Of a stretch of DNA of 64,000 nucleotides, positions 8,315 through 16,000 are shown one piece after another. Made by a program: the position numbers and the translations under genes. Where the stretch lies: the NCBI RefSeq assembly GCF_001514145.1, contig NZ_KQ948656.1, positions 682,001-746,000 on the forward strand, given 5' to 3'. The notes beneath the pieces are model-generated. The model was not told the DNA's origin, ran no database searches, and was given only the letters and a program-made list of their open reading frames with translations. The stretch is from Streptomyces canus. GTDB taxonomy: Bacteria; Actinomycetota; Actinomycetes; Streptomycetales; Streptomycetaceae. The stretch's first letter is position 1; each line of letters opens with the position of its first letter.

Positions 8315-9883
8315 TCAGCGGAATTCGGCCAGCCGTGGCCGCAGCCCGAGCGCGGTCAGCAGCATCGCGGCGAGCAACAGACCGCACGCCCATGGCAGCA
8401 GACCGCTCACAGCGGACCGGCCTGCACGCACGGACGCCGCGAAGTGAGCCTGGTTGATGTCCGTCACCTTGTCCAGCGCGGTCATCCAGGCCCCGAAGTG
8501 CGCGTTGGACGTGCCGGGCTCCCAGCCCATGCAGAACTCCACGGCCTCCTGTTCCTTCCCGGCCGCCACCAGCGCCCGGATCTTCCGGTCGTCACGCTGG
8601 TACACGGCGTACGTCTCCACCGTCTTCTCGGCTGCCGCCCGCTCCCCAGGGAAGGTGATGTTGTCCAGCTCGCGGCGGAACTCCCCGGTGAAGCGCAGGT
8701 CCTGGTGGTCGGACTCATACGCCTTCCAGGTGGTGGCGAGCCCGACGTCGTACGTGGTGAGGGTCACGCCCTGGATGCCGTACAGCTTCTGCGACTTGGT
8801 CAGGAAAGCGTCCGCGTACTCGGCACGCCGCTCGGGGTCGAGGAGGTAGCGACTCTCGTCGGCGTTGGCGTCGTACGCGACGGCCCGGGCACGGGACAGC
8901 GCGACGACGGAGTCGAAGGCGTCGCGGCGGGCACCCCGCAGCTGACCGGAGGTGGAGGTCAGCATCTGCGCGCCGAGGATCACCGCGAGCAGGGCGCAGA
9001 CGGTGGCGGTCAGGACAGCGGGGTTGAGGATCCGCCGGAAGCGGCGGGCCAGGTACCACTGCAGGATGCCGAGCGCGGTGAGCAGCAGGACCCCGAGTGC
9101 GACAACCGCGATGAGCCGACCGGAGAGCGTCGAGCGGGCGGCGACGTACCGGGACTCGAAGGAGCCGTCGTTGGACGAAACCAACATGCGCGAGGCGGGC
9201 AGGAGTCTGCTCTGCAGGAGGTCCGTCGCCCGGCGGTATTCATCGACCGCGGAAGCCTCGCCGCCGCTGCGGTCGTCGCTCTCCAGCGCGCGGCCGATGA
9301 GTTCCTGGTACTCGGCGAAGTCGTCGGTGAGGGACTCGACCGTCTTCTCGTCGGCCCGGTTCCCCTGCGCCGCGACGGCCAGTGTCCGCAGGTCATGACC
9401 GATCCCGCGCCGCGCGTCGCCGTAGAAGCCGACTGCCTTGTCGTACGGCGTCTTCAGGCGCCCTTTCCCCGCGTCCCCGTTGGACAGCAGGATGTTGGCG
9501 GCCTGCGCGTCCATGTCGTTGAGGGCGAGGTTGAGGTCGGCTGCGCTGGTGGTGCGGGGTGCGTCACGGTCGGCCACGCCGTCCCAGGTGCCGTTCGCGG
9601 CGAGCCCGGCGACGAGTAGCAGCAGGGCCAGGGCGGCGGTGAGTACAGCCGTGGCCGTGCGCAGGAGACGCAGCCGCGCGGGCACCGTGGCCCAGAAGCG
9701 GCGGCGCAGCACGGCCCGCGCGGCCAGGGCCTGCTGTCTCGGGCGCGGCCCCGGACCGGGATCGCCCGTCCGCGCTCCACCTCGTGGCCGTGGTCCGGGG
9801 CCGCCCGGCGGCACGGCCACCTTTCGCGGTGGTTGTGCGCCACCCTCCTGAGGTGTCCGCGCTGTGCCGGCCGTGATCGTCAC
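8315..9883 (-). CDS. Kinase-less membrane sensor-like protein with two extracellular helical domains
   Basis: A 522-residue protein with a Gly/Pro/Arg-rich cytosolic N-terminus and four predicted membrane helices (about 75-95, 240-265, 280-300 and 490-510). They enclose two helical loops of about 145 and 190 residues. The loops resemble four-helix-bundle sensor domains (for example DLNLALNDMDAQAANILLSN), as found in chemoreceptors and histidine kinases, yet there is no kinase, HAMP or cyclase domain. It is convergent with the antiporter (27-base gap). A complete direct-repeat element lies 87 bases upstream of the start. It may be an accessory sensor that works with a separate kinase. The function is unknown. 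Confidence 0.8.
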   Translation of the reverse strand: MTITAGTARTPQEGGAQPPRKVAVPPGGPGPRPRGGARTGDPGPGPRPRQQALAARAVLRRRFWATVPARLRLLRTATAVLTAALALLLLVAGLAANGTWDGVADRDAPRTTSAADLNLALNDMDAQAANILLSNGDAGKGRLKTPYDKAVGFYGDARRGIGHDLRTLAVAAQGNRADEKTVESLTDDFAEYQELIGRALESDDRSGGEASAVDEYRRATDLLQSRLLPASRMLVSSNDGSFESRYVAARSTLSGRLIAVVALGVLLLTALGILQWYLARRFRRILNPAVLTATVCALLAVILGAQMLTSTSGQLRGARRDAFDSVVALSRARAVAYDANADESRYLLDPERRAEYADAFLTKSQKLYGIQGVTLTTYDVGLATTWKAYESDHQDLRFTGEFRRELDNITFPGERAAAEKTVETYAVYQRDDRKIRALVAAGKEQEAVEFCMGWEPGTSNAHFGAWMTALDKVTDINQAHFAASVRAGRSAVSGLLPWACGLLLAAMLLTALGLRPRLAEFR

Positions 9884-10343
9884 GGTCCCTCCAAGGTCCC
9901 GCCACGGACGGTCACCCGTCCTCCGTCGCCGATCAGTCTGCGATCGGATCCGGCCACCGGCGGCCGGCCTTGATACATCCCTGACGGTTCCTCAGGCTTG
10001 TTTGACGGGACGTTGACGGCACTCATGGGAGAGCCGTGTGAGTGCCACATTCCTTGCCGGACCGGTCAGTTACGACGTCCACCACGACCGGTGCTCCACG
10101 TGCTGCAAACACAGCGCGAGAGCCACTACGAGCTGGACCTCAGCCGTAGATCCGCGGGGCGGGAATGTGTCCGCTGCATGGCATGTCCCAAGACATGAGC
10201 AGGATGCTTACGAGACCCGGTTGAAGAGCCGTGCCGGCGAACTCGACGCCTGTAAGCGCCATCGGCCGACGCCTGTTCGCGCTGCCCTGAGGTGAACGCA
10301 CCGCGCGTGCGGGCTCCGCCCGCCGGCATGGGGGCGGCGGGTG
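9884..10343. other. 460-base intergenic region
   Basis: No convincing coding sequence was found. It contains regulatory element copy 4 (9970-10020). Near the right end (about 10305-10340) is a GC-rich imperfect inverted repeat that may end the leftward PadR operon. The central part (10020-10300) shows nothing recognisable. Confidence 0.55.
9970..10023 (+). promoter_or_regulatory. Four-half-site element upstream of membrane sensor gene (copy 4)
   Basis: TTGATAC (9970), CTGACGG (9981), TTGACGG (10002) and TTGACGG (10013) have the 0/11/32/43 spacing. It lies 87 bases upstream of the leftward membrane sensor gene at 9883, in the opposite orientation to it. The next genes to the right point toward it, so the sensor is the only plausible target. 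Confidence 0.75.
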
Positions 10344-10670
10344 TCACTTCTCGGCCGTGCCGCGTTCCCCGCTGATGGATTGCTGGTAGACCTCCGCAAA
10401 GGTGGGAGAGTCCTTGACCAGGTCGTCGCAGAACGCGGCGACGTCGTTGCCGGTGAGTTCCAAGACCCCTTTGCCCGCGGCGACGCCCTCCTCGAAGAAG
10501 TCGACGATCCCGGGGAGCAGGGGTCCGTCAGGCAGGTCGACCGGTCCGACCTTGAACAGGTACCTCTGCATCTCCTTGTAGACGATCCGGTAGTCCTGCG
10601 GGAGCGCCTTGACCCGGGCCATGTGTGCCCGCCACTGCTTCTTGCCCTCGATGATGTCCTGGATGCTCAC
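10344..10670 (-). CDS. DUF1048 protein, second copy in PadR operon
   Basis: A 108-residue helical protein beginning MSIQDIIEGKKQWRAHMARV and containing the DUF1048 pattern ALPQDYRIVYKEMQRYLFK. It is related to the preceding gene product, which has ALPDDYQAAWGQIIAHLFP at the same place. It starts with GTG 1 base after the stop of that gene, so it is in the same operon. DUF1048 proteins commonly accompany PadR regulators. The biochemical role is unknown. Confidence 0.85.
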   Translation of the reverse strand: MSIQDIIEGKKQWRAHMARVKALPQDYRIVYKEMQRYLFKVGPVDLPDGPLLPGIVDFFEEGVAAGKGVLELTGNDVAAFCDDLVKDSPTFAEVYQQSISGERGTAEK

Positions 10671-10671
10671 G

Positions 10672-11028
10672 TCAGCCTCCCAGCCTGCTGAGCTTCTTTG
10701 CGACGTTCCTGTTCAACTGCTCACGCCACCGGTCGCGATAGGTTCGAGCCCCCTCCCCACCCGCCAGCGCGGTGCAGAAGCCCGGGATGTCGTCGCCGAG
10801 CACCTCCTGGAGGCTCTGTCCGTCCGCCGCCGCCACCTCGAGCAGCCCCAGGGCGGCGTCGAGGATCGGCATCAGGTTGCGGCCGGTGAAGCCCCCATAG
10901 GGGAAGAGGTGGGCGATGATCTGCCCCCACGCCGCCTGGTAGTCGTCCGGCAGGGCCTCGGCGCGGGCTTCGAACGCCTTCCATTCCCTGGTGAGATCGC
11001 TGCCTGTGATGGTCTCCCAGAAGTTCAT
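10672..11028 (-). CDS. DUF1048 protein, first copy in PadR operon
   Basis: A 118-residue protein beginning MNFWETITGSDLTREWKAFE. The ATG at 11028 overlaps the PadR stop by ATGA, which suggests translational coupling; an upstream in-frame start at 11076 would run into the PadR gene and is rejected. It has the DUF1048 features DYQAAWGQIIAHLFPYGG and DDIPGFCTALAGGEG. It pairs with the shorter DUF1048 gene downstream, probably a duplication. The usual partner is a PadR repressor, as here. Confidence 0.87.
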   Translation of the reverse strand: MNFWETITGSDLTREWKAFEARAEALPDDYQAAWGQIIAHLFPYGGFTGRNLMPILDAALGLLEVAAADGQSLQEVLGDDIPGFCTALAGGEGARTYRDRWREQLNRNVAKKLSRLGG

Positions 11029-11351
11029 CTCCCGCTCTCCTTGAGCCTGTTGATGCGTGACGAGACGTACTGCCATTTCGCCCAGAACTTCGCGAGTTCC
11101 TCACACCCGGCCTCGTTGAGCGCGTAGAACTTGCGCGGCGGACCGACGCCGGACGGCCGCTTCGCCACCTGGACGAGTTTGTTCCTCTCCAGTCGCAGCA
11201 AGATCGTGTATACCGTCCCCTCGACGACGTCGACGAAGCCGAGCTCGTTCAGCTGACGAGTGATGGCGTACCCGTAGGTCTCCTCGCGTCCGATGATCTC
11301 GAGCACGCACCCTTCGAGCGTGCCCTTCAGCATCTCCGTCAGATCGTCCAT
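11025..11351 (-). CDS. PadR-family transcriptional regulator
   Basis: A 108-residue PadR winged-helix protein: MDDLTEMLKGTLEGCVLEII, GREETYGYAITRQLNELGF, EGTVYTILLRLERNKLV and GPPRKFYALNEAG are characteristic. The start chosen at 11351 has GGGGAGGA just upstream; a longer reading to 11387 would run into the operator region. It heads an operon with two DUF1048 genes. A palindrome about 41 bases upstream is a likely autoregulatory operator. The inducing signal is unknown. Confidence 0.93.
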   Translation of the reverse strand: MDDLTEMLKGTLEGCVLEIIGREETYGYAITRQLNELGFVDVVEGTVYTILLRLERNKLVQVAKRPSGVGPPRKFYALNEAGCEELAKFWAKWQYVSSRINRLKESGR

Positions 11352-11383
11352 CGCGATTCCTCCCCAGCCCCGGGTACTGCGTG

Positions 11384-11415
11384 CCACCGAGTACCGCTAT
11401 ACGGTATCACCGAGT
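11384..11415. promoter_or_regulatory. Candidate PadR operator
   Basis: TACCG (11392-11396), a CTATA centre and CGGTA (11402-11406) form a perfect inverted repeat. It is flanked on both sides by direct copies of CACCGAGTA. It lies just upstream of the leftward PadR gene, where a repressor would block transcription. Confidence 0.55.
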
Positions 11416-11569
11416 AGTGGAGAAGGTCACAGCCCGGCCGTGGTCGGCCGAGGCTCGTACGTCATCACAAGAGCCGGCGTACGAGATGACGCTGGGTGCC
11501 CGCCACCGATCCCCTGACCGCCGCCCCATACGGCCCAACCCGTTCCCATGCGCCCGAAATATCCACACC

Positions 11570-11623
11570 TTGATGTGCCACAGACGCTTCAGCGGTCGGC
11601 CTTAACGCAAGCTTGACGCCGTC
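11570..11623 (+). promoter_or_regulatory. Four-half-site element upstream of large APC permease (copy 5)
   Basis: TTGATGT (11570), CAGACGC (11581), TTAACGC (11602) and TTGACGC (11613) keep the 0/11/32/43 spacing. This is the most degenerate of the complete copies. It lies about 110 bases upstream of the permease start at 11731, in the same orientation. Confidence 0.68.
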
Positions 11624-11730
11624 GCATGGCCCATCCGTGGGCCCCTGCATCACGCTCTGCATACGCTGGTGCCGCCGTCCGCGTGATGGCCGGAACCCGA
11701 CGCCGAGCCGCACATCAGGAGAGCAAGCCG

Positions 11731-13686
11731 ATGGCCACCACCGAACACCCGCCGCCGAGCCGTCTGCGGACGTGGATGCTCGAGGGCCTGTCCGACATGG
11801 GCAAGCAGGGCGGCCACACGGGACCGCACGCCCAGCCAGAGCCCCCGCACAAGGGCCAGCGCTGGTGGCGCGTGATGTGTCTGACCGGCGTGGACTACTT
11901 CTCCACCCTCGGCTACCAGCCGGGCATCGCGGCCCTGGCGGCCGGTCTCCTGTCGCCGGTCGCGACCATCGTCCTCGTCATAGTCACCCTGGCCGGCGCC
12001 CTGCCGGTCTACCGACGCGTCGCCGAGGAGAGCCCGCACGGCGAGGGCTCGATCGCGATGCTGGAACGGCTGCTGACCTTCTGGAAGGGCAAACTGTTCG
12101 TCCTGACCCTGCTGGGCTTCGCCGCCACCGACTTCCTGATCACCATCACGCTCTCGGCGGCGGACGCCTCGACCCACCTGGTCGAGAACCCGCACCTGAC
12201 CAGCACCCTGCACGACAAGCAGATGCTGATCACCTTGATCCTGGTCGCCCTGCTCGGCGCGGTGTTCCTCAAGGGCTTCCTGGAGGCCATCGGCGTCGCG
12301 GTCGCCCTGGTGGCCGTCTACCTCGCGCTGAATGTCGTGGTGGTCATCGTCGGCGTGTGGCACGTCGCCACCGCCGGCCACGTGATCACGGACTGGTCCA
12401 GCGCGCTGACCGCCGAGCACGGCAACGTCTTCGCCATGGTCGGCGTGGCCCTTCTGGTCTTCCCCAAACTCGCGCTCGGCCTGTCCGGCTTCGAGACCGG
12501 CGTCGCGGTCATGCCGCACGTGCAGGGCGACGACGGCGACACTGAGGAGGACCCCAGGGGCCGTATCCGCGACACGAAGAAACTGCTGACGGCCGCCGCG
12601 CTCATCATGAGCGTCTTCCTGATCGCCACCAGCTTCATCACGACACTGCTGATTCCGGAGAAGGAGTTCGAGTCCGGCGGCCAGGCCAACGGACGCGCCC
12701 TCGCCTTCCTCGCCCATGAATACCTGGGCGGCGCCTTCGGCACGGTCTACGACGTCTCGACGATCGCGATCCTGTGGTTCGCGGGCGCCTCGGCGATGGC
12801 CGGCCTGCTGAACCTGATGCCCCGCTACCTGCCCCGCTACGGCATGGCCCCGCACTGGGCACGGGCCGTCCGCCCGATGGTCATCGTGTTCACCCTCGTC
12901 GGCTTCCTCGTCACGTGGATCTTCGACGCGGACGTGGACGCGCAGGGCGGCGCGTACGCCACCGGCGTCCTGGTCCTGATGTCCTCGGCGGCAATCGCCG
13001 TCACCATCGCCGCCCGCCGCGCCCAGCAGCGGGGCTGGACCATCGGCTTCGCCGTCGTCTCGGCGGTCCTGCTCTACGTCACCGTCGCGAATGTCGTCGA
13101 ACGCCCCGACGGCGTCAAGATCGGCGCCTGCTTCATCGCAGGCATCATCCTCATCTCCCTGCTCTCCCGTCTGGCCCGTGCCTTCGAGCTCCGCGTCACC
13201 AGCGTCACGCTGGACGACATGGCGGAACGATTCGTCCGGGACATGGCGAGCCGCAAGATGCGCTTCATCGCCAACGAGCCGGACCAGCGCGACAAGGCCG
13301 AGTACCGCGACAAGATCGAGCAGATCCGGGCCGACAACGACATGCCGGAGCAGGAGGACTTCGTCTTCGTCGAGGTGACGGTGACCGACCCCTCCGAGTT
13401 CGAGGCGAGTCTGACCGTACGCGGCGAGGTCCTCCACAACCGCTACCGCGTGCTGACTCTGGAGTCCTCCTCCGTCCCCAACGCCCTCGCCGCCCTGCTC
13501 CTGCACGTCCGGGATGCGACGAACTGCACCCCGCACATGTACTTCGAGTGGACCGAGGGCAATCCCTTCGCCAACTTCCTGCGCTTCTTCCTCTTCGGCC
13601 AGGGCGAGGTCGCACCGGTCACTCGTGAGGTCCTGCGCGAGGCGGAACCGGACCGCGCCCGGCGTCCCCGCGTCCACACCGGCTGA
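11731..13686 (+). CDS. Large APC-superfamily permease with cytosolic C-terminal domain
   Basis: A 651-residue permease with about twelve membrane segments from residue 45 to about 480 and a soluble C-terminal region of about 160 residues ([38 protein letters not shown]). The first helix motif [15 protein letters not shown] differs from that of the KimA-like protein. The layout of an APC core plus a cytosolic domain resembles Kup/KimA-type K+ transporters, but databases often label this group only as amino acid permease. The start at 11731 is supported by AGGAG 8 bases upstream; a longer frame from 11626 has no ribosome site. The shared direct-repeat element argues for a cation role; the substrate is unproven. 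Confidence 0.82.
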   Translation: MATTEHPPPSRLRTWMLEGLSDMGKQGGHTGPHAQPEPPHKGQRWWRVMCLTGVDYFSTLGYQPGIAALAAGLLSPVATIVLVIVTLAGALPVYRRVAEESPHGEGSIAMLERLLTFWKGKLFVLTLLGFAATDFLITITLSAADASTHLVENPHLTSTLHDKQMLITLILVALLGAVFLKGFLEAIGVAVALVAVYLALNVVVVIVGVWHVATAGHVITDWSSALTAEHGNVFAMVGVALLVFPKLALGLSGFETGVAVMPHVQGDDGDTEEDPRGRIRDTKKLLTAAALIMSVFLIATSFITTLLIPEKEFESGGQANGRALAFLAHEYLGGAFGTVYDVSTIAILWFAGASAMAGLLNLMPRYLPRYGMAPHWARAVRPMVIVFTLVGFLVTWIFDADVDAQGGAYATGVLVLMSSAAIAVTIAARRAQQRGWTIGFAVVSAVLLYVTVANVVERPDGVKIGACFIAGIILISLLSRLARAFELRVTSVTLDDMAERFVRDMASRKMRFIANEPDQRDKAEYRDKIEQIRADNDMPEQEDFVFVEVTVTDPSEFEASLTVRGEVLHNRYRVLTLESSSVPNALAALLLHVRDATNCTPHMYFEWTEGNPFANFLRFFLFGQGEVAPVTREVLREAEPDRARRPRVHTG

Positions 13687-13709
13687 ATCACCGGCTGGCT
13701 ACGACGTCG

Positions 13710-13759
13710 GCGTCAGGAGCCCGTCAGGATTCGCCCGTACGGCGTCAGGACCCCGTCAG
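13710..13759 (-). promoter_or_regulatory. Four-half-site element upstream of second two-TM gene (copy 6)
   Basis: Read on the minus strand, CTGACGG (13759), CTGACGC (13748), CTGACGG (13727) and CTGACGC (13716) have the 0/11/32/43 spacing. This is the most regular copy. It sits 24 bases after the permease stop and 43 bases before the ATG at 13802. Confidence 0.77.
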
Positions 13760-13801
13760 GGACCGCCGCCCGGATCCGCACAGCCGCCTAACGTCAGCGC
13801 T

Positions 13802-14320
13802 ATGACACGGATGGACCGGCGGGTCCTGGCCGGTGACCGCCACTGGCGGGGCAGCGCCCGACTGGCGGCGATCTGCGCCCTGGTGTTCTGTGCCCTCTCC
13901 CTTCTCGTGGACTGGGACGCCGGCACCCTGACGCTCCTGCGAACTCTGCTGTGGCTGACCTTGTCCGTCACCGTCCTCGCCGTCCTGCTCCCGCCCCAGG
14001 TGACGGCGGGCCCCGGGTGGCTGGAGGCACGCACGCCTTGGCGCAGGCACATCGTGCGTACGGACGCGCTGGTGACCGTACGGCAGTACGGCGGCGTGTC
14101 CGCGCGCCTGGTCCTGCGCGACACCCACGGCGGACGCCTGGACCTCGACCCCCGCGTCCTCGCCGCCAACCCGCTGATCTGGCACGAACTCGACACCGGC
14201 GTCCACCGCTCCGTCGACCGCGGCACGCTCCTCCAGGGCACGGACGTCCTGGGACAGCTCGGTCACCGGATCGACGACGAGACCGCGCGAGCGGTTCTGA
14301 GAGCGTCCGGACTCTCCTGA
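13802..14320 (+). CDS. Two-TM protein with PH-like C-terminal half, paralogue B
   Basis: A 172-residue protein with two hydrophobic segments (about 22-60) and a soluble beta-rich half (WLEARTPWRRHIVRTDALVT, LVLRDTHGGRLDLDPRVL). These motifs line up with paralogue A at 3394-3924 (for example RRHIVRTDALV against ERRVRTDLLV). TAACGT ends 7 bases before the ATG and no ribosome site is visible, so a leaderless transcript is likely, as for paralogue A. It is preceded by the most regular copy of the regulatory element. The function is unknown; it may be a membrane-anchored effector of the same regulon. Confidence 0.8.
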   Translation: MTRMDRRVLAGDRHWRGSARLAAICALVFCALSLLVDWDAGTLTLLRTLLWLTLSVTVLAVLLPPQVTAGPGWLEARTPWRRHIVRTDALVTVRQYGGVSARLVLRDTHGGRLDLDPRVLAANPLIWHELDTGVHRSVDRGTLLQGTDVLGQLGHRIDDETARAVLRASGLS

Positions 14321-14332
14321 TCAGAAGACTGG

Positions 14333-14354
14333 GATGACACAAATAATTGTCATC
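14333..14354. promoter_or_regulatory. MarR-type operator overlapping -35
   Basis: GATGACA (14333-14339) and TGTCATC (14348-14354) form a perfect 7-bp inverted repeat around an AT-rich 8-base spacer. TTGTCA (14347-14352) can be the -35 box, with TACCTT (14369-14374) as the -10 box, 16 bases apart. A bound repressor would therefore block the promoter of the next gene. Confidence 0.7.
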
Positions 14355-14381
14355 TCAGCCGAAAATGCTACCTTGGCAGGC

Positions 14382-14942
14382 GTGCCGAACGACGCCCACC
14401 TTCTCTTCGCCGACCACGTCGGCCGCTTCTACGCCCGCCAGTACGGCTTCCCGCCCATGGCCGGACGCCTGCTGGGCTTCCTCTTCGTGTGCGATCCCGC
14501 GCAGCAGTCCATCGACGAACTGAGCGAAGCCCTGTTGGCGAGTCGCAGCGCCATCACCGGGGCAGTGAAACTGCTGGAGAACTACGGGATGGCCCGGCGC
14601 ACCCGCACCGCTGGTGAGCGCAGGGACCGGGTGAGACTGAACCCGGACAGCCGGCAGCCGCAGAACTTCGACGCCGCTCTCCACCAGGAACACGCCACGC
14701 TGTTCCGGGAGGGCCTGGCCCTCCTCGCCGACGCCCCGCCGGAGCGCCGAGCACCGCTGGAGGAGATGGTCGCGCTGGCCGAGTTCCTCGCCGAACGCCT
14801 GCCCCGGCTGGTCGACGAGTGGCAGGCACACCGAGACGCGTTGCGCACCTCGGGAAGACTCCTTACCCCAGGTGATCAACCAGCCCAGAGCCCCGAACCG
14901 ACCGGTCCGGAACCGGCACCACGGAAGAGGCGCCCGTCATGA
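14382..14942 (+). CDS. MarR/GbsR-type transcriptional regulator
   Basis: A 186-residue winged-helix regulator starting at GTG 14382 (MPNDAHLLFADHVGRFYARQ). The HTH region is LSEALLASRSAITGAVKLLE, followed by the wing RTRTAGERRDRVRLN and a helical dimerisation part. GTG sits about 8 bases after a -10 box (TACCTT), so the message is probably leaderless. An ATG at 14334 in the same frame lies inside the operator and is unlikely. The operator overlaps the promoter, pointing to autorepression. The stop overlaps the start of the 28-residue-repeat gene by ATGA, so the two are co-translated. Confidence 0.88.
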   Translation: MPNDAHLLFADHVGRFYARQYGFPPMAGRLLGFLFVCDPAQQSIDELSEALLASRSAITGAVKLLENYGMARRTRTAGERRDRVRLNPDSRQPQNFDAALHQEHATLFREGLALLADAPPERRAPLEEMVALAEFLAERLPRLVDEWQAHRDALRTSGRLLTPGDQPAQSPEPTGPEPAPRKRRPS

Positions 14943-15283
14943 CGGAACCCGACCTGTCAGCCCTGCGGGAACGCGCCGCACATGGTGACACCGACGCAGC
15001 CGACGAACTGACCGAACTCGCCACCGAACGCGGCGACCTGAACGAACTGCGCCGCCTCGCCGACGCGGGCAGCTCCACAGCGACCGACGAACTCATCCAA
15101 CTCGCCGCGGAACAAGGCAACCTCGAAGAGCTGCGACGCCTGTCGGACAGCGGCAGCGCGACAGCCACCGACCAGTTGATCGAACTCGCCACCGAGCAGG
15201 ACGACATGGACGAGCTACAACGCCTCGCCGACCGGGGCAACATCACCGCGGCCGAGCAACTCGAGGAACTCACCGCCGAGTGA
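14939..15283 (+). CDS. Protein of four 28-residue leucine-rich helical repeats
   Basis: A 114-residue acidic protein made almost entirely of four tandem 28-residue units. The consensus is roughly DLxELRRLADxGSxTATDxL followed by IxLAxEQG. Each unit looks like a helical hairpin, similar in style to Sel1, TPR or ARM repeats, but the period is 28. There is no signal peptide or membrane segment. The ATG overlaps the regulator stop (ATGA), so the pair is translationally coupled. It may bind the regulator or another protein. The function is unknown. Confidence 0.85.
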   Translation: MTEPDLSALRERAAHGDTDAADELTELATERGDLNELRRLADAGSSTATDELIQLAAEQGNLEELRRLSDSGSATATDQLIELATEQDDMDELQRLADRGNITAAEQLEELTAE

Positions 15284-15323
15284 TCACTACGGAGGGGGCT
15301 CGAAGACGTATGCCGGGCGGCTC

Positions 15324-15780
15324 TCAGAAGAGGGGCCAGTTGCGCAGGGCGGCGTCACCCAGCTCCTGGAGTTCGTCACGGCCGACACCGCTCGCGGCCT
15401 GGACGGCAATGCCGTAGGCGAAGGTGGTGACGTAGCGGGCCGGCGGCCCCGGATCGGTCTGCGGGGGCAGATCGCCGTCGTCGACGGCTCGCTGGAACCG
15501 CTTCCGGATGCAGGAGCAGCCGTCGGCGCGCCAGGCGACGAGAAAGTCACGGACTTCCGTCACGCCCGGACCGACCGACACCCCCGCTCTGTCTGGCCTC
15601 ACCCCCGACCCGGAACGGTTCCAGCAAGGCCCGCGCGCTGCGGTGGCCAGCGGGCCCTGCGCCTCGGGACGCCACCGGGGCACGTTCAGGCAGCGCGATA
15701 GTCGGCAGGCATATGCCAGCAGTACCACCCCCTCGTTGGACGGCACTCCACTGCGGCATTCGACGTACCGGTCATCACCC
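15324..15780 (-). pseudogene. Decayed TetR-family regulator (C-terminal domain remains)
   Basis: The part read from about 15565 down to 15324 matches a TetR C-terminal domain: EVRDFLVAWRADGCSCIRKRF, AVDDGDLPPQTDPGPPARYV, GIAVQAASGVGRDELQELGD. Upstream in the minus direction there is no helix-turn-helix domain in any frame, only scrambled sequence with fragments that recall the domain linker. The gene therefore seems to have lost its N-terminal half by deletion and frameshift. It probably no longer binds DNA. Confidence 0.65.
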
Positions 15781-16000
15781 TGTCGACAGGGACTGACGTA
15801 CGACGTACGGGTGAGCGAATTCGAAGCAAAAGGGAACACAGGAGACACTCCCGCCACACCCTCACCACAGACACCAACCGCGCCCTGCTCGGCTTCGGAG
15901 CTCCCGGCAGAAAGTTCAACGGAACACCCGTGCTCCGCCCGGACACCCGCATAACGTGCCGTGACCCGAACCGCGCCCCCACCGTGCCAGGAGCTTTGGG
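15571..16000. other. Intergenic region with remnants
   Basis: The stretch holds the scrambled front of the TetR remnant (to about 15780), the CGTACG palindrome at 15797-15809, and about 180 bases of more AT-rich sequence before the symporter operon. CAGGAG at 15988-15993 is the ribosome site of the DUF485 gene. No other gene is supported. Confidence 0.5.
15797..15809. promoter_or_regulatory. Candidate TetR operator palindrome
   Basis: CGTACG, a central A and CGTACG form a 13-base palindrome beside the remains of the TetR gene. It may be the old autoregulatory operator. Confidence 0.4.

Noticed and set aside
9998..10347. Short open frames in the 9,884-10,343 gap
   Set aside because: No ribosome sites, no recognisable motif, and they overlap the regulatory element; treated as non-coding.
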